Shown: positions 49,864 through 58,686 of the stretch, piece by piece
How positions within the stretch are numbered: position 1 is the stretch's first letter
Layout: every line of letters starts with the position of its first letter
Notes under the pieces: generated by a model
Told to the model about the DNA's origin: nothing
Database searches by the model: none
What the model saw: the letters and a program-made list of their open reading frames with translations, nothing else
NCBI RefSeq assembly: GCF_031932625.1
Contig: NZ_JAVSCK010000003.1
Coordinates: 186,001-250,000 of the forward strand
Direction: 5' to 3'
From: Hwangdonia seohaensis
GTDB lineage: Bacteria > Bacteroidota > Bacteroidia > Flavobacteriales > Flavobacteriaceae
DNA length: 64,000 nt
Translations under genes and position numbers: made by a program

Positions 49864-52087
49864 TCGTGTCTTTTTTAGAAGCCAAAGCGTTGTAAAGTTT
49901 TTTCTCAAACTCATCTTGTTTAAATGGTTTTGGAATAATATCGGTAAAACCGGCTTCTTCAAACTCTTGCATTTTATCTTCAATGGTTACAGCGGTTAAC
50001 GCGAAAATGGTTAGTTCTTTATCAAAGCTCCTTACAATTTTAGTAGCCTCAATACCACTTATTCCCGGCATGTGGATGTCCATTAAAATGATGTTGTAAT
50101 CGTTGGTTTTAATCATCTCAACGGCATCTTCACCGTTATCGATAATATCACATTTAAGATTCATTTTGGTAAGAATCTTTTTTGTAATCATTTGATTTAT
50201 TTTATTGTCTTCAACCACCAAGATTTTAACATTGCTTAAGTCTATTTCGGTAGTGTTTCCGCTAAAGTAAGTTGGTGCTTTTTCCTTGGTTTCTTCTATG
50301 GCGGTGTATGTTAAAGGGATTTCAAAATAAAACGTGGAGCCTTTCCCCAATTCACTTTTTAAGTAAATATCGCCTTTTAAAATGTCTATTAATCCTTTTA
50401 CAATGGAAAGCCCTAAACCTGTACCGCCATATTTACGGTTGATTTGTATAGAGCCTTGAGAGAAGCTTTCAAACATATGGTCTTGTTTTTCTTGGCTAAT
50501 ACCAATACCGTTATCCTCTACTTCAAAACGCAGTCTGTAGTTGTTGTTCTTTTGATCGATTTTGTAAACCCTAATCCAAATATCGCCATCTTTTGTAAAT
50601 TTAATCGAGTTACCAATTAGATTTATTAATATTTGGGAAATCTTTAATTGATCTGCTATAAAGTTTTCGGGTAAATCGGTATCGTACTCAAAATGAATTT
50701 TGATATTGTTGTTTAATGCAGAATTGTTTAATGCCAAAACAATGTTGCTTATTTTCTTTTTAAGGTTGAAAGCTTCGGGCTCGATATCAACTTTATTGGC
50801 TTCAATTTTATTTATTTGAAGAATATCGTTAATAAACGTTAACAGATAATCACCCGAAAATTTAAGCGATTTTAAATGCTGGATCTGTTCGGGTTTTGGG
50901 TTTTCGTCTAATAGCATATTGCTTAAGCCCGTAACGGCATAAAGCGGCGTACGCAACTCATGGGTTACGGTAGATAAAAAGTTGGCCTTGGTTTTTGATG
51001 CTAATTCGGCTTTTTCCTTGGCAATAATAAGTTCCGCGTTTTTTTTATGCAGCATATTATTGGTTTTTAACCTGATGTTGTTGTTTTTGTAAAGCGATAG
51101 GGTTAATAACGATAATATAGTAATGAGCGCGACACTTAAAATGGATATTAGTGTGCTTAAATCGTTTTTGCTATTGGCTTCTTCTAGTTTTACCGCTTGT
51201 TTTTTGTTTTCTAAAATTTGATCGGTCATTAAATATTGAACCTTTTTATCTGGCGATAAATTGGCGCGTTTAACCGCTCTAAGCGAATCGGAAAGTTTTA
51301 AATGTGCTTCTAAAAAATCTCTTGAGGGTTTATAATTCCCAATATTTTTATTAATCTCACTTAAAATTAAATACCCTTCGTTTAAAATGCTGGCATAATT
51401 TTCGTTTTTTGCAATTTGAATGCCTTCGTTGGTGAATTCCAGTGCTTTTTCGTTATCACCTAAAGCGCTATAAATTTTTCCGTGGTTAACTAATCCGTTA
51501 CTTTGGGTTTTTAAATAATTATGCTTTTTAGCGAGAACAATAGCCTGTTCGTTAAGTACCCTTGCTTTTCTAAAGTTTTTTAAACGCATATACGTTTCAG
51601 CTTCGCGAAGTAAAACCTCGCCTAGGCTTTCGCTCAATTCTTCTTCTTCAAATTTAGATTTTGCAGCTGTATATTGGTCTAAAGCTTGGTAATAATCTTC
51701 TTTTTTAAAGTAAATATCTCCAAAAGTTTTATAGGAATAACCAATGTTAACATTGTCGTTTATAAGGCGCTGTATATTTAATGCATTATTTAGCGATTTT
51801 ATGGCATTGTCTTCTTCCTCAATTATAAGTTGTAGTTTACCCTGTATGGTATAGATGATCCCTTCACTTTTTTTGTGGTTAGCCTTTATTGCAATTTCTA
51901 AGGCCTCTTCAAGCTCTTTTTGAGCCTCGTAATAATTATAGTTTTCTATATCGTAATTAGCCTGTGTAATACGGTAGTTAATGTTGTTCTGAATAATTTC
52001 AGGGTCGTCTTCAACGGTGTTTTGGGCACAAACGCTGAGGCTTATCAACATTAAAATTGGATATATGTAGTTTTTTATCTGGAGCAT
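49850..52087 (-). CDS. TPR-containing hybrid histidine kinase/response regulator
   Basis: 745 residues: signal peptide (ending VCAQ), TPR repeats (about 35-280), a membrane helix (LSTLISILSVALITILSLL), HisKA with FLSTVTHELRTPLYA, HATPase (NLIGNSIKFT, DNGIGISQEK, GTGLGLSI), and a receiver (ILVVEDNKIN, NIILMDIHMP, KPF). It has the same layout and motif order as the kinase at 31957-34224, so the two are paralogues from one expanded family. The stop overlaps lpxK by 14 bp on the other strand. Output partner unknown. Confidence 0.92.
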   Translation of the reverse strand: MLQIKNYIYPILMLISLSVCAQNTVEDDPEIIQNNINYRITQANYDIENYNYYEAQKELEEALEIAIKANHKKSEGIIYTIQGKLQLIIEEEDNAIKSLNNALNIQRLINDNVNIGYSYKTFGDIYFKKEDYYQALDQYTAAKSKFEEEELSESLGEVLLREAETYMRLKNFRKARVLNEQAIVLAKKHNYLKTQSNGLVNHGKIYSALGDNEKALEFTNEGIQIAKNENYASILNEGYLILSEINKNIGNYKPSRDFLEAHLKLSDSLRAVKRANLSPDKKVQYLMTDQILENKKQAVKLEEANSKNDLSTLISILSVALITILSLLTLSLYKNNNIRLKTNNMLHKKNAELIIAKEKAELASKTKANFLSTVTHELRTPLYAVTGLSNMLLDENPKPEQIQHLKSLKFSGDYLLTFINDILQINKIEANKVDIEPEAFNLKKKISNIVLALNNSALNNNIKIHFEYDTDLPENFIADQLKISQILINLIGNSIKFTKDGDIWIRVYKIDQKNNNYRLRFEVEDNGIGISQEKQDHMFESFSQGSIQINRKYGGTGLGLSIVKGLIDILKGDIYLKSELGKGSTFYFEIPLTYTAIEETKEKAPTYFSGNTTEIDLSNVKILVVEDNKINQMITKKILTKMNLKCDIIDNGEDAVEMIKTNDYNIILMDIHMPGISGIEATKIVRSFDKELTIFALTAVTIEDKMQEFEEAGFTDIIPKPFKQDEFEKKLYNALASKKDTTTSA

Positions 52088-52115
52088 TTTTATTCAATAT
52101 TCATGACAAATATAA

Positions 52116-53132
52116 TTATTTTGTCGATAAAAGAGTGTTTTTTTCCGATAAGTTGCATATTAGGTCAATAATTCTTTTAGAATATCCAGTTTCATTATCG
52201 TACCAACCTATGATTTTTACCATATTTCCAATTACGGATGTCATTTGGGAATCAAATATACAGGAATGTGTGTTTCCAACAATATCGATGGAAACTATGG
52301 GGTCTTCGGTATACTCTAAAATATTTTTATAGTGATGTTTTGAAGCTTCTTTGAATGTGCTGTTTATGGTGTCGATGGAAACTTCATTTTTTACATTAAA
52401 CGTGATATCGGTTAATGAACCGTTAATAACAGGAACCCGAATGCCACAACCGCCAATAACGTTGGCAAGGTCGGGAAAAATTTTTGTTAACGCCTTTGCT
52501 GCCCCTGTTGTTGTTGGAACAATAGATTGACTTGCTGCCCTGGCCCGACGTAAATCGCGATGAGGTTGATCGTGTAAGCTTTGGTCTGTTGTATACGAAT
52601 GCACCGTTGTTATGTAGGCTTGATTGATGCCACAAAGCCTGTCGATAATATCAATCATTGGTGCGGCATTGTTGGTGGTGCACGATGCGTTGGAGATGAT
52701 GGTTTCGGTGCCATCAATAATAGTGTCATTTACTCCAACAACTATGGTTTTAATATCATCTTCAACGGGCGGCACAGTTAAAATTACACGTTTTGCACCA
52801 TTGTTTATATGATGTTGTAAGTCGGTTTTAGTTTTAAATTTCCCTGAAGCCTCAATTACAAAATCAATATCAAAAGGCAACCAATCTATATATTTTGGAT
52901 GATTGAAATTTAATAATGGGATGCTTCTATCATGTACAATAATGTGATTGTCATCAAAAGAAACCGTGCCATTAAAAAGCCCGTGTACGCTATCGTACTT
53001 AAGTAAATGATTTAAGGTTTTTGTATCGGCTAAATCGTTAATAGCGACAACTTGGATGTTTTTATGGTCTTGGAGTAGTCTAAAAACACGTCTGCCAATT
53101 CTTCCAAAACCATTAATGGCAACTCTAATCAT
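52116..53132 (-). CDS. gap: Type I glyceraldehyde-3-phosphate dehydrogenase
   Basis: 338 residues. NAD-binding INGFGRIGRRVFRLL at the N-terminus and the NAD-selective INDLAD. The catalytic cysteine is at about 151 (ISNASCTTN); HSYTTDQ and ARAASQSIVPTTTGAAKA follow. It starts 1 nt after lipA, so the two are probably one transcript. Glycolytic or gluconeogenic direction cannot be told; a divergent second gap in the genome is common in flavobacteria. Confidence 0.95.
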   Translation of the reverse strand: MIRVAINGFGRIGRRVFRLLQDHKNIQVVAINDLADTKTLNHLLKYDSVHGLFNGTVSFDDNHIIVHDRSIPLLNFNHPKYIDWLPFDIDFVIEASGKFKTKTDLQHHINNGAKRVILTVPPVEDDIKTIVVGVNDTIIDGTETIISNASCTTNNAAPMIDIIDRLCGINQAYITTVHSYTTDQSLHDQPHRDLRRARAASQSIVPTTTGAAKALTKIFPDLANVIGGCGIRVPVINGSLTDITFNVKNEVSIDTINSTFKEASKHHYKNILEYTEDPIVSIDIVGNTHSCIFDSQMTSVIGNMVKIIGWYDNETGYSKRIIDLICNLSEKNTLLSTK

Positions 53133-53133
53133 A

Positions 53134-54012
53134 TTAGTTTATATGTTTTTGAGCTTTGTAAGACGAACGTACCAAAGCACTGCTTTCTACATGGCGGAAG
53201 CCAAGCTCTAACCCAATATCTTCAAATTCTTTAAACTGATCTGGGTTTATAAATTGTTTTACGGGCAAGTGCTTTTTACTGGGCTGAAGGTATTGCCCAA
53301 TGGTAACCACATCCACATGGTTTGCTTTTAAATCGTGAAGTGTTTCGATAACTTCTTCTCGGGTTTCGCCCAAACCAAGCATAATGCCAGATTTTGTTCT
53401 GCGTTGCCCTTGTTGTTTCAAATACTTTAAAACCCCTAAACTTCTATCGTACTTTGCTTGTATGCGCACCTCGCGTGTTAACCGTCTAACCGTTTCAATG
53501 TTGTGTGAAACCACTTCTGGTGCGACATCAATAATTCTATCAATGTGCTGTTCAATGCCTTGAAAATCTGGAATTAAGGTTTCTAAAGTGGTATCGGGAT
53601 TCATTCGGCGCACCGCTTTCACGGTTTCTGCCCACATAATGCTTCCCATATCTTTTAAGTCGTCTCTATCCACACTGGTTAAAACAGCGTGTTTGATTTT
53701 CATGAGTTTAATCGAGCGTGCTACTTTTTCGGGCTCATCCCAATCCACCGTTTCCGGTCGCCCTGTTTTTACCCCACAGAATCCGCAGGAACGCGTGCAG
53801 ATATTACCTAAAATCATAAAAGTTGCAGTGCCTTCGCCCCAGCATTCACCCATATTCGGGCAGCTTCCGGAGGTGCAAATGGTATTTAATTTGTATTTGT
53901 CTACTAAACTTCTCAGTTCGGTGTATTTTTTTCCTGTTGGAAGCTTTACACGAAGCCATTTTGGTTTAGCTTGACGTTCTGGTAGTATATTTGAAGCGGT
54001 ATCTGTATTCAT
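53134..54012 (-). CDS. lipA: Lipoyl synthase
   Basis: 292 residues. A radical-SAM enzyme that inserts two sulfur atoms into octanoyl groups of E2/H proteins. The auxiliary cluster motif is CTSGSCPNMGEC and the SAM cluster motif is CTRSCGFCGVK. DRDDLKDMGS and HVESSALVRSSYKA match the family. It precedes gap with a 1-nt gap. No lipB is adjacent. Confidence 0.96.
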   Translation of the reverse strand: MNTDTASNILPERQAKPKWLRVKLPTGKKYTELRSLVDKYKLNTICTSGSCPNMGECWGEGTATFMILGNICTRSCGFCGVKTGRPETVDWDEPEKVARSIKLMKIKHAVLTSVDRDDLKDMGSIMWAETVKAVRRMNPDTTLETLIPDFQGIEQHIDRIIDVAPEVVSHNIETVRRLTREVRIQAKYDRSLGVLKYLKQQGQRRTKSGIMLGLGETREEVIETLHDLKANHVDVVTIGQYLQPSKKHLPVKQFINPDQFKEFEDIGLELGFRHVESSALVRSSYKAQKHIN

Positions 54013-54063
54013 CTAATATCAAATTTCAATGTACAAAGATACAAAGTATCTATTAAAAGTATC

Positions 54064-55308
54064 TTATAAAGTGGTTAGAAACCAAATACTGAATCCTATT
54101 AAAAAAATGATGCCTAACCAACTTAAAACATGCAATTGTTTTGATGGTCGCCACGCTTTAGGCGTGTGCTTGCTCGAAATTAAAGTGTAATTTGCAATGG
54201 CATAAAAGGGCGCCGTTATAAACGATAAAATGGTGGCTATTTTTATAAGCAAGCCCATTTCTGATGCTAAAAAGAAAAAGATGGCAAGGGTGCCAACGGC
54301 CAATACAGCCATCCAAAATGTATAATTGAATTTTGAAGTGTTGTTAAAAAGTAATTGGGTGGATTTTTTCATGGCTCGTGGCGATGCGTCTAATGTGGTA
54401 AGCGTTGTACTAAACATGGTTGTAAATGCCGCAATACCAATAACAACATAGGCCCAATTGCCTAAACTCACGGTGTACATGTATATGAGTTGTCCAGAAA
54501 AAACACTCGCAGAATTGCTAAATGTTTCTCCGCTGTTAAACATTACTAAAGTGCCTAAAAACAAAAAACCAATACCTAAAACGATGGTGCTTAAATAGCC
54601 GACATTAAAATCGAATAAAGCCGATTTGGTATTGTAATTTTTGGTGTCTTTGTTTTTTTCGATGGCCCAAAGCGATTGCCAAACCGCAACATCCAAAGGC
54701 GCTGGCATCCAACCCATAAAAGCGATTAAAAAGGCTATTTCCAAAGCGTTTTCCGGGAGTATTTGTTTAATAGAAATAGGATTCGCGTTATCTATCAAAG
54801 CCATGGAAACCGCAATAATTGTACTTATGGTTAATGTGATGATTATAATTTTCATCAGCCTGTCGAGCAATTTGTACTTTCCAATAATCAATAAGGATAA
54901 ACAAATAATTAAAATAATAACGGTCCAAATTTCTGTGCTGGTAACAAGTCGATTTCCAATTTTAAAAGCTTCAAAATCACCAAAAAGCGTGGATGCTAAT
55001 CCAGCAGTTACAATGGTTACAGCTGCTTGAATTGTAAACATGGTGGCAATGTTTAAAATAAAGTAAAATGCCAAAACGAATTTTCCTAATTTATGGTAGC
55101 CGTCTAATAAGCTTTCTCCCGTTGCCGTGGCATAGCGCGGGCCAAATTGAAAAAACGGGTATTTAAACACATTTACCAAAAGTAAGGCCCAAACCAAGCC
55201 CAAGCCAAAATCGGCACCCGCACGAGTAGATTGCACTAAATGCGAAACCCCAATGGCGGCACCGGCAAATAATAAACCCGGACCCAGGTTTTTGAGTTTG
55301 CTAATCAT
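54064..55308 (-). CDS. Nramp-superfamily transporter with atypical metal site
   Basis: 414 residues, about eleven membrane helices, Nramp/LeuT fold. The helix-1 motif is normally DPGN; here it reads GAAIGVSHLVQSTRAG. The helix-6 motif is normally MPH; here it is MPAPLDVAVW. Both metal-binding motifs are therefore changed, which places it in a subgroup whose cargo may not be Mn2+/Fe2+. The gene overlaps the sigma factor gene by 8 bp, an unusual pairing. Confidence 0.85.
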   Translation of the reverse strand: MISKLKNLGPGLLFAGAAIGVSHLVQSTRAGADFGLGLVWALLLVNVFKYPFFQFGPRYATATGESLLDGYHKLGKFVLAFYFILNIATMFTIQAAVTIVTAGLASTLFGDFEAFKIGNRLVTSTEIWTVIILIICLSLLIIGKYKLLDRLMKIIIITLTISTIIAVSMALIDNANPISIKQILPENALEIAFLIAFMGWMPAPLDVAVWQSLWAIEKNKDTKNYNTKSALFDFNVGYLSTIVLGIGFLFLGTLVMFNSGETFSNSASVFSGQLIYMYTVSLGNWAYVVIGIAAFTTMFSTTLTTLDASPRAMKKSTQLLFNNTSKFNYTFWMAVLAVGTLAIFFFLASEMGLLIKIATILSFITAPFYAIANYTLISSKHTPKAWRPSKQLHVLSWLGIIFLIGFSIWFLTTL

Positions 55309-55852
55309 TGCTTTTATTAATAATTTCAGCCAGCAACTTTTTAGCGCGCAGAAGTTTCACCTTTACATTGTTAATGGGTTCATTAAGTTCTGCTGAAATT
55401 TCTTTATAACTTAACTCTTGAAAATATCTTAAATTAATAATTTCTTGATAATGGGGTTTTAGCTTTTTGATATCCCTAAGCAGTTTAGCCAAATGTTGCT
55501 CGGTAATAAGCTTGTCTTCAGGTGAAGGCGATTCGTCTAAAACTTGAAAAGCATCGCGGTCGTTTTTGGAAATAACTTGGGAAATTGAGTTTTTTTCCTT
55601 CCGCAGTAAATCGATATGAATGTTTTTTGAAATGGTAATCAGCCATGTTTTAAATTTGTACGATTCGTCAAAGGTTTCAATTTTGTCAAAAGCTTTCGAG
55701 AATGTTTGAATGGTAATATCTTCGGCATCATTTTCATTCTCGGTACGTTTTAATTGAAACCCATAAACGCTATCCCAAAATACATCTAACAAATAATTAA
55801 AGGCCTTTTGGTCGTTTTTTTTGGCAAGTTTAATGGCTTTCTCTATTTCCAA
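55301..55852 (-). CDS. ECF-type RNA polymerase sigma factor
   Basis: 183 residues. Region 2 is seen in DAEDITIQTFSKAFDKI, KFKTWLITISKNIHIDLLR; region 4 in LKPHYQEIINLRYFQELSYKEISAELN with INNVKVKLLRAKKLL as recognition helix. It overlaps the transporter gene by 8 bp and the glycosyltransferase by 10 bp, so the three form one transcript. No anti-sigma gene is beside it. Regulon unknown. Confidence 0.93.
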   Translation of the reverse strand: MEIEKAIKLAKKNDQKAFNYLLDVFWDSVYGFQLKRTENENDAEDITIQTFSKAFDKIETFDESYKFKTWLITISKNIHIDLLRKEKNSISQVISKNDRDAFQVLDESPSPEDKLITEQHLAKLLRDIKKLKPHYQEIINLRYFQELSYKEISAELNEPINNVKVKLLRAKKLLAEIINKSND

Positions 55853-56955
55853 TGGTTAGGTTTTGAAACAAGATTGTTTATAAAGATAGTTAATTGCGCC
55901 ATAATTAAAAAGATTTCCAAGACAGGAAAAAAGAATATGAGGTCTTTTTCATCCAGTTTTTTTGTTGAAAACCACATGGTGAAATACTGTACAATAATTC
56001 GGAATAAACACAACGAAACTACCAGTTGCCAATTAAATTGAAACGCTAATAATATGATGGTCAAAATCCAGAATAGAAAGTTGAAAACGTAAATTGAAGC
56101 CAATAAAACTTTATGGTTTTGTTTGTAGTGTTTGGCCGTGGATATGTGACGTCTTTTTTGCCTAAACCATGATTTGTATTGGGTTTCGGGATTAGATTTT
56201 GTAAAACTGTTTTTTGTAAAACAAATTTCGGTATTCGTGTTGTTGGCCGCTTCGTTGATAAACAAATCGTCGTCGCCCGATCGAATTTTCATGTGATTCA
56301 TAAAACCACGAGCCTTAAAAAACTCTGTTTTGGTGTACGCTAAATTTCTACCAACGCCCATGTACGGCATGCCCATTTTTGCAAACGAAAAATATTGAAT
56401 GGCTGTGATTAAGGTTTCAAAACGAATGAGTTTGTTTAAAAATGAATTCTTAATTTTTGTATACGCACCGTAACCCAAAACAATGGTTTTATCTGTGCTG
56501 AATTGCGAGGCCATTTCGGTAATCCACTGTTTTGAAACAGGCTTACAGTCGGCATCGGTAAATAATAAATGATTGTGCGTGGCGGCTTTTATGCCAAGTG
56601 TTAAAGCGTATTTTTTGTTGCCCCAAAACGCTTCGATGTTTTTTACATCAACTAATTTTAAGTTGTTGTGTTTTGATGCAAAAGCTTTCATAATGTTTAA
56701 CGAGTCGTCTTGCGAGGCATCATTAATCAAAACAATTTCAAAATTATCATAATCTTGGGCGATAATAGAAGGAAGAAATGTTTTTAGGTTTTTGGCTTCA
56801 TTTTTGGCGCAAACAATAACCGAAACGGGAATGTTTTTCGAATCTGTTTTTTGGTGTTTTAAAAATGCGAATCGTCCTAAAAAAAATAAATAATATATAA
56901 CTTGAAAAAAAACTACAGCAATAAATGTGTAGAACAAAACGTCAAGAATACCCAT
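55843..56955 (-). CDS. Family 2 glycosyltransferase, membrane-bound
   Basis: 370 residues. An N-terminal membrane segment (DVLFYTFIAVVFFQVIYYLF), GT-A domain with VIVCAKNEAKNL, INDASQDDS and the metal-binding FTDADCKP; the acceptor region has SGDDDLFIN and RQKRRHIS; two to three hydrophobic segments end the protein. It resembles processive or beta-glycan-type GT2 enzymes. Sugar unknown. First gene of the group with the sigma factor and transporter; a small Cys-rich gene lies 6 bp upstream. Confidence 0.9.
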   Translation of the reverse strand: MGILDVLFYTFIAVVFFQVIYYLFFLGRFAFLKHQKTDSKNIPVSVIVCAKNEAKNLKTFLPSIIAQDYDNFEIVLINDASQDDSLNIMKAFASKHNNLKLVDVKNIEAFWGNKKYALTLGIKAATHNHLLFTDADCKPVSKQWITEMASQFSTDKTIVLGYGAYTKIKNSFLNKLIRFETLITAIQYFSFAKMGMPYMGVGRNLAYTKTEFFKARGFMNHMKIRSGDDDLFINEAANNTNTEICFTKNSFTKSNPETQYKSWFRQKRRHISTAKHYKQNHKVLLASIYVFNFLFWILTIILLAFQFNWQLVVSLCLFRIIVQYFTMWFSTKKLDEKDLIFFFPVLEIFLIMAQLTIFINNLVSKPNHWK

Positions 56956-56961
56956 GAAAAA

Positions 56962-57165
56962 TTACGAATGTTGAGGGTCGTTGCAGTCTTTAAATTGGTC
57001 TGGTGTTTTTCCGCAAAAGCCACAAGCTTCACCATCTTTATTCAGCATTGGGTTTTGGCTTGCACAGGTACCGGCAAATTTGCCGTCTTTTTTAGCCCAA
57101 AGTTTTATGGCAATTCCGGCAATTCCTAATCCTAATAAAATAATGGTAATTAAAAGAAGTTTCAT
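56962..57165 (-). CDS. Small membrane protein with C-terminal Cys-rich segment
   Basis: 67 residues: one N-terminal helix (LLLITIILLGLGIAGIAIKL) and a short soluble tail with four Cys in GTCASQNPM, GEACGFCGKT and KDCNDP. The spacing suggests a small metal site or disulfides. I have seen similar proteins in flavobacterial genomes without a known role. 6 bp upstream of the glycosyltransferase gene. Confidence 0.7.
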   Translation of the reverse strand: MKLLLITIILLGLGIAGIAIKLWAKKDGKFAGTCASQNPMLNKDGEACGFCGKTPDQFKDCNDPQHS

Positions 57166-57227
57166 GGCTGTAAATTTTATGCAAAGATAATGATTTTGTG
57201 GCTAATTTTTAAGAATTATAATGGCAT

Positions 57228-57266
57228 AAAAAAGCCTCATTTTAAAAATTAAAATGAGGCTTTTTG
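57228..57266. terminator. Strong bidirectional terminator
   Basis: AAAAAGCCTCATTTTA and its exact inverse, with A- and T-tracts. It lies downstream of the anti-sigma gene. Confidence 0.9.
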
Positions 57267-57287
57267 TTTATTAGGCTGCTATTAACC

Positions 57288-58076
57288 TTAATGTAAACTA
57301 ACTTGTGCCACAGAGTTTTCTACCGAAGCAACGCTGTTGCCACCTTTGGGTTCAATGGTGATTTTTAATGCTAATGCATCTTCTGTATAAGGCAACGATT
57401 TAAGTTGTCTGTCCGATTCGCTTAAAATTCCTAAACTCACCATTTTTCCTTGTAGTTCAGCCCATATTTGGTAGCACTGTTCTTCTGGTAATTGCGGTAA
57501 GGAAACCACATCAATCATTGATGTTTTCTCTTTAGGGTTTATGTAAGCCACTGTTTTTAAGTCTTTGGCGCGTTCGTTGCCTGTAATGATATACTTCTCG
57601 GTTTCCGGGTTGTTAAGCTTTAAAAGCTGGCGCATCACATCGTCTAGCATTTTGTTGTTTTGCGCAATATCGCTACGTAAATCAAAAATCTCATCAACAA
57701 CCACTTGGTTTTCTTTTGAAAGTTTCTGATTTTGAGTGTAAAACAAATACGATGTTCCGGCAAAAATCAGTGCCGCAATACTGGCAGCAACACTAAATTT
57801 ATACCATTTTTTGTATTTGTACGATGGTTTTAATTTAACAACGGGTTTCTCGTCAAGCTCTTCTAAAATATTATTTAAAAGGCTTTTGGGCGCTTCAACA
57901 GCATTACTTTTGGCAACTATTTCTAGGTTGTATTGTAAGGTGTTGTAGGTGTTTTGTACTTCTGGGTATTTTGAAATATAGGTTTCAACCATTTCTGTTT
58001 CTTCAGAAGTGGTTTTACCTAAAAGATATTTTTCCAATAGGCCAGAATTAAAAAAAATATTTATTTTCTCATTCAT
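57288..58076 (-). CDS. Anti-sigma factor (RskA type)
   Basis: 262 residues. N-terminal zinc-free anti-sigma domain (LLEKYLLGKTTSEETEMVETYI), one membrane helix (FSVAASIAALIFAGTSYLFY, about 92-112), a coiled segment and a C-terminal periplasmic anti-sigma-K domain (MIDVVSLPQLPEEQCYQIWAE; ITIEPKGGNSVAS). It lies 11 bp after the sigma gene, so the pair forms a sigma/anti-sigma switch. Confidence 0.92.
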   Translation of the reverse strand: MNEKINIFFNSGLLEKYLLGKTTSEETEMVETYISKYPEVQNTYNTLQYNLEIVAKSNAVEAPKSLLNNILEELDEKPVVKLKPSYKYKKWYKFSVAASIAALIFAGTSYLFYTQNQKLSKENQVVVDEIFDLRSDIAQNNKMLDDVMRQLLKLNNPETEKYIITGNERAKDLKTVAYINPKEKTSMIDVVSLPQLPEEQCYQIWAELQGKMVSLGILSESDRQLKSLPYTEDALALKITIEPKGGNSVASVENSVAQVSLH

Positions 58077-58087
58077 GACTTTATTTT

Positions 58088-58618
58088 TTAGGGATTATAG
58101 ATTTTTTTCAATTCTCTTAATCCAATTTTCAATCTCGATTTTATAGTTCCCAGCGGAATATCTAATTCCTCACTGGCTTCTTGTTGCGTCATGCCCTCAA
58201 AAAAGAGTGCATTAATTACTATTTGATACTTTTCATCTAAGCTACTAAGGTGCTTTTTTATGTCTAAAACATCCTGATTTAATTCGCCAAATGATACTTT
58301 ATATACGGATGAAGTTTCCATTTGGACTTCTTTTTCGGTTTTATTCTTTAAAGAACGGATTTTATCGATAGCCGTATTATAGGCAATTCTATACAGCCAA
58401 GTAAACAGTTTTGCTTTGTCTGAATCGTATTTTTTTGAGTATCTCCAAATCTTTACAAAGGTTTCCTGAAGTACATCTTGTGCCGTGTCATCGTCCGCTA
58501 TTACCTTTTTAATAACGCCGTACAAGGCATCTGCATAGTTTTCATACAACAGGGTAATGGCTTTTTTGTCGCCATTTTCAAGAAGCGTAACTATGTCTTT
58601 TTCTATGGGTGTAATCAA
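58088..58618 (-). CDS. ECF-type sigma factor (SigK/RpoE type) paired with anti-sigma
   Basis: 176 residues. Region 2: DTAQDVLQETFVKIWRYS, KLFTWLYRIAYNTAIDKIR. Region 4: LDEKYQIVINALFFEGMTQQEAS and LGTIKSRLKIGLRELKK. Followed after 11 bp by the RskA-type anti-sigma gene. In many flavobacteria this pair responds to envelope or oxidative stress; here this is inference. Confidence 0.94.
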   Translation of the reverse strand: MITPIEKDIVTLLENGDKKAITLLYENYADALYGVIKKVIADDDTAQDVLQETFVKIWRYSKKYDSDKAKLFTWLYRIAYNTAIDKIRSLKNKTEKEVQMETSSVYKVSFGELNQDVLDIKKHLSSLDEKYQIVINALFFEGMTQQEASEELDIPLGTIKSRLKIGLRELKKIYNP

Positions 58619-58686
58619 GATAAATTTGGTTTAAACAAGATGTTTATAGGTTAGTAATACCATCAAAGTTATAAATTTCTTTTAGA

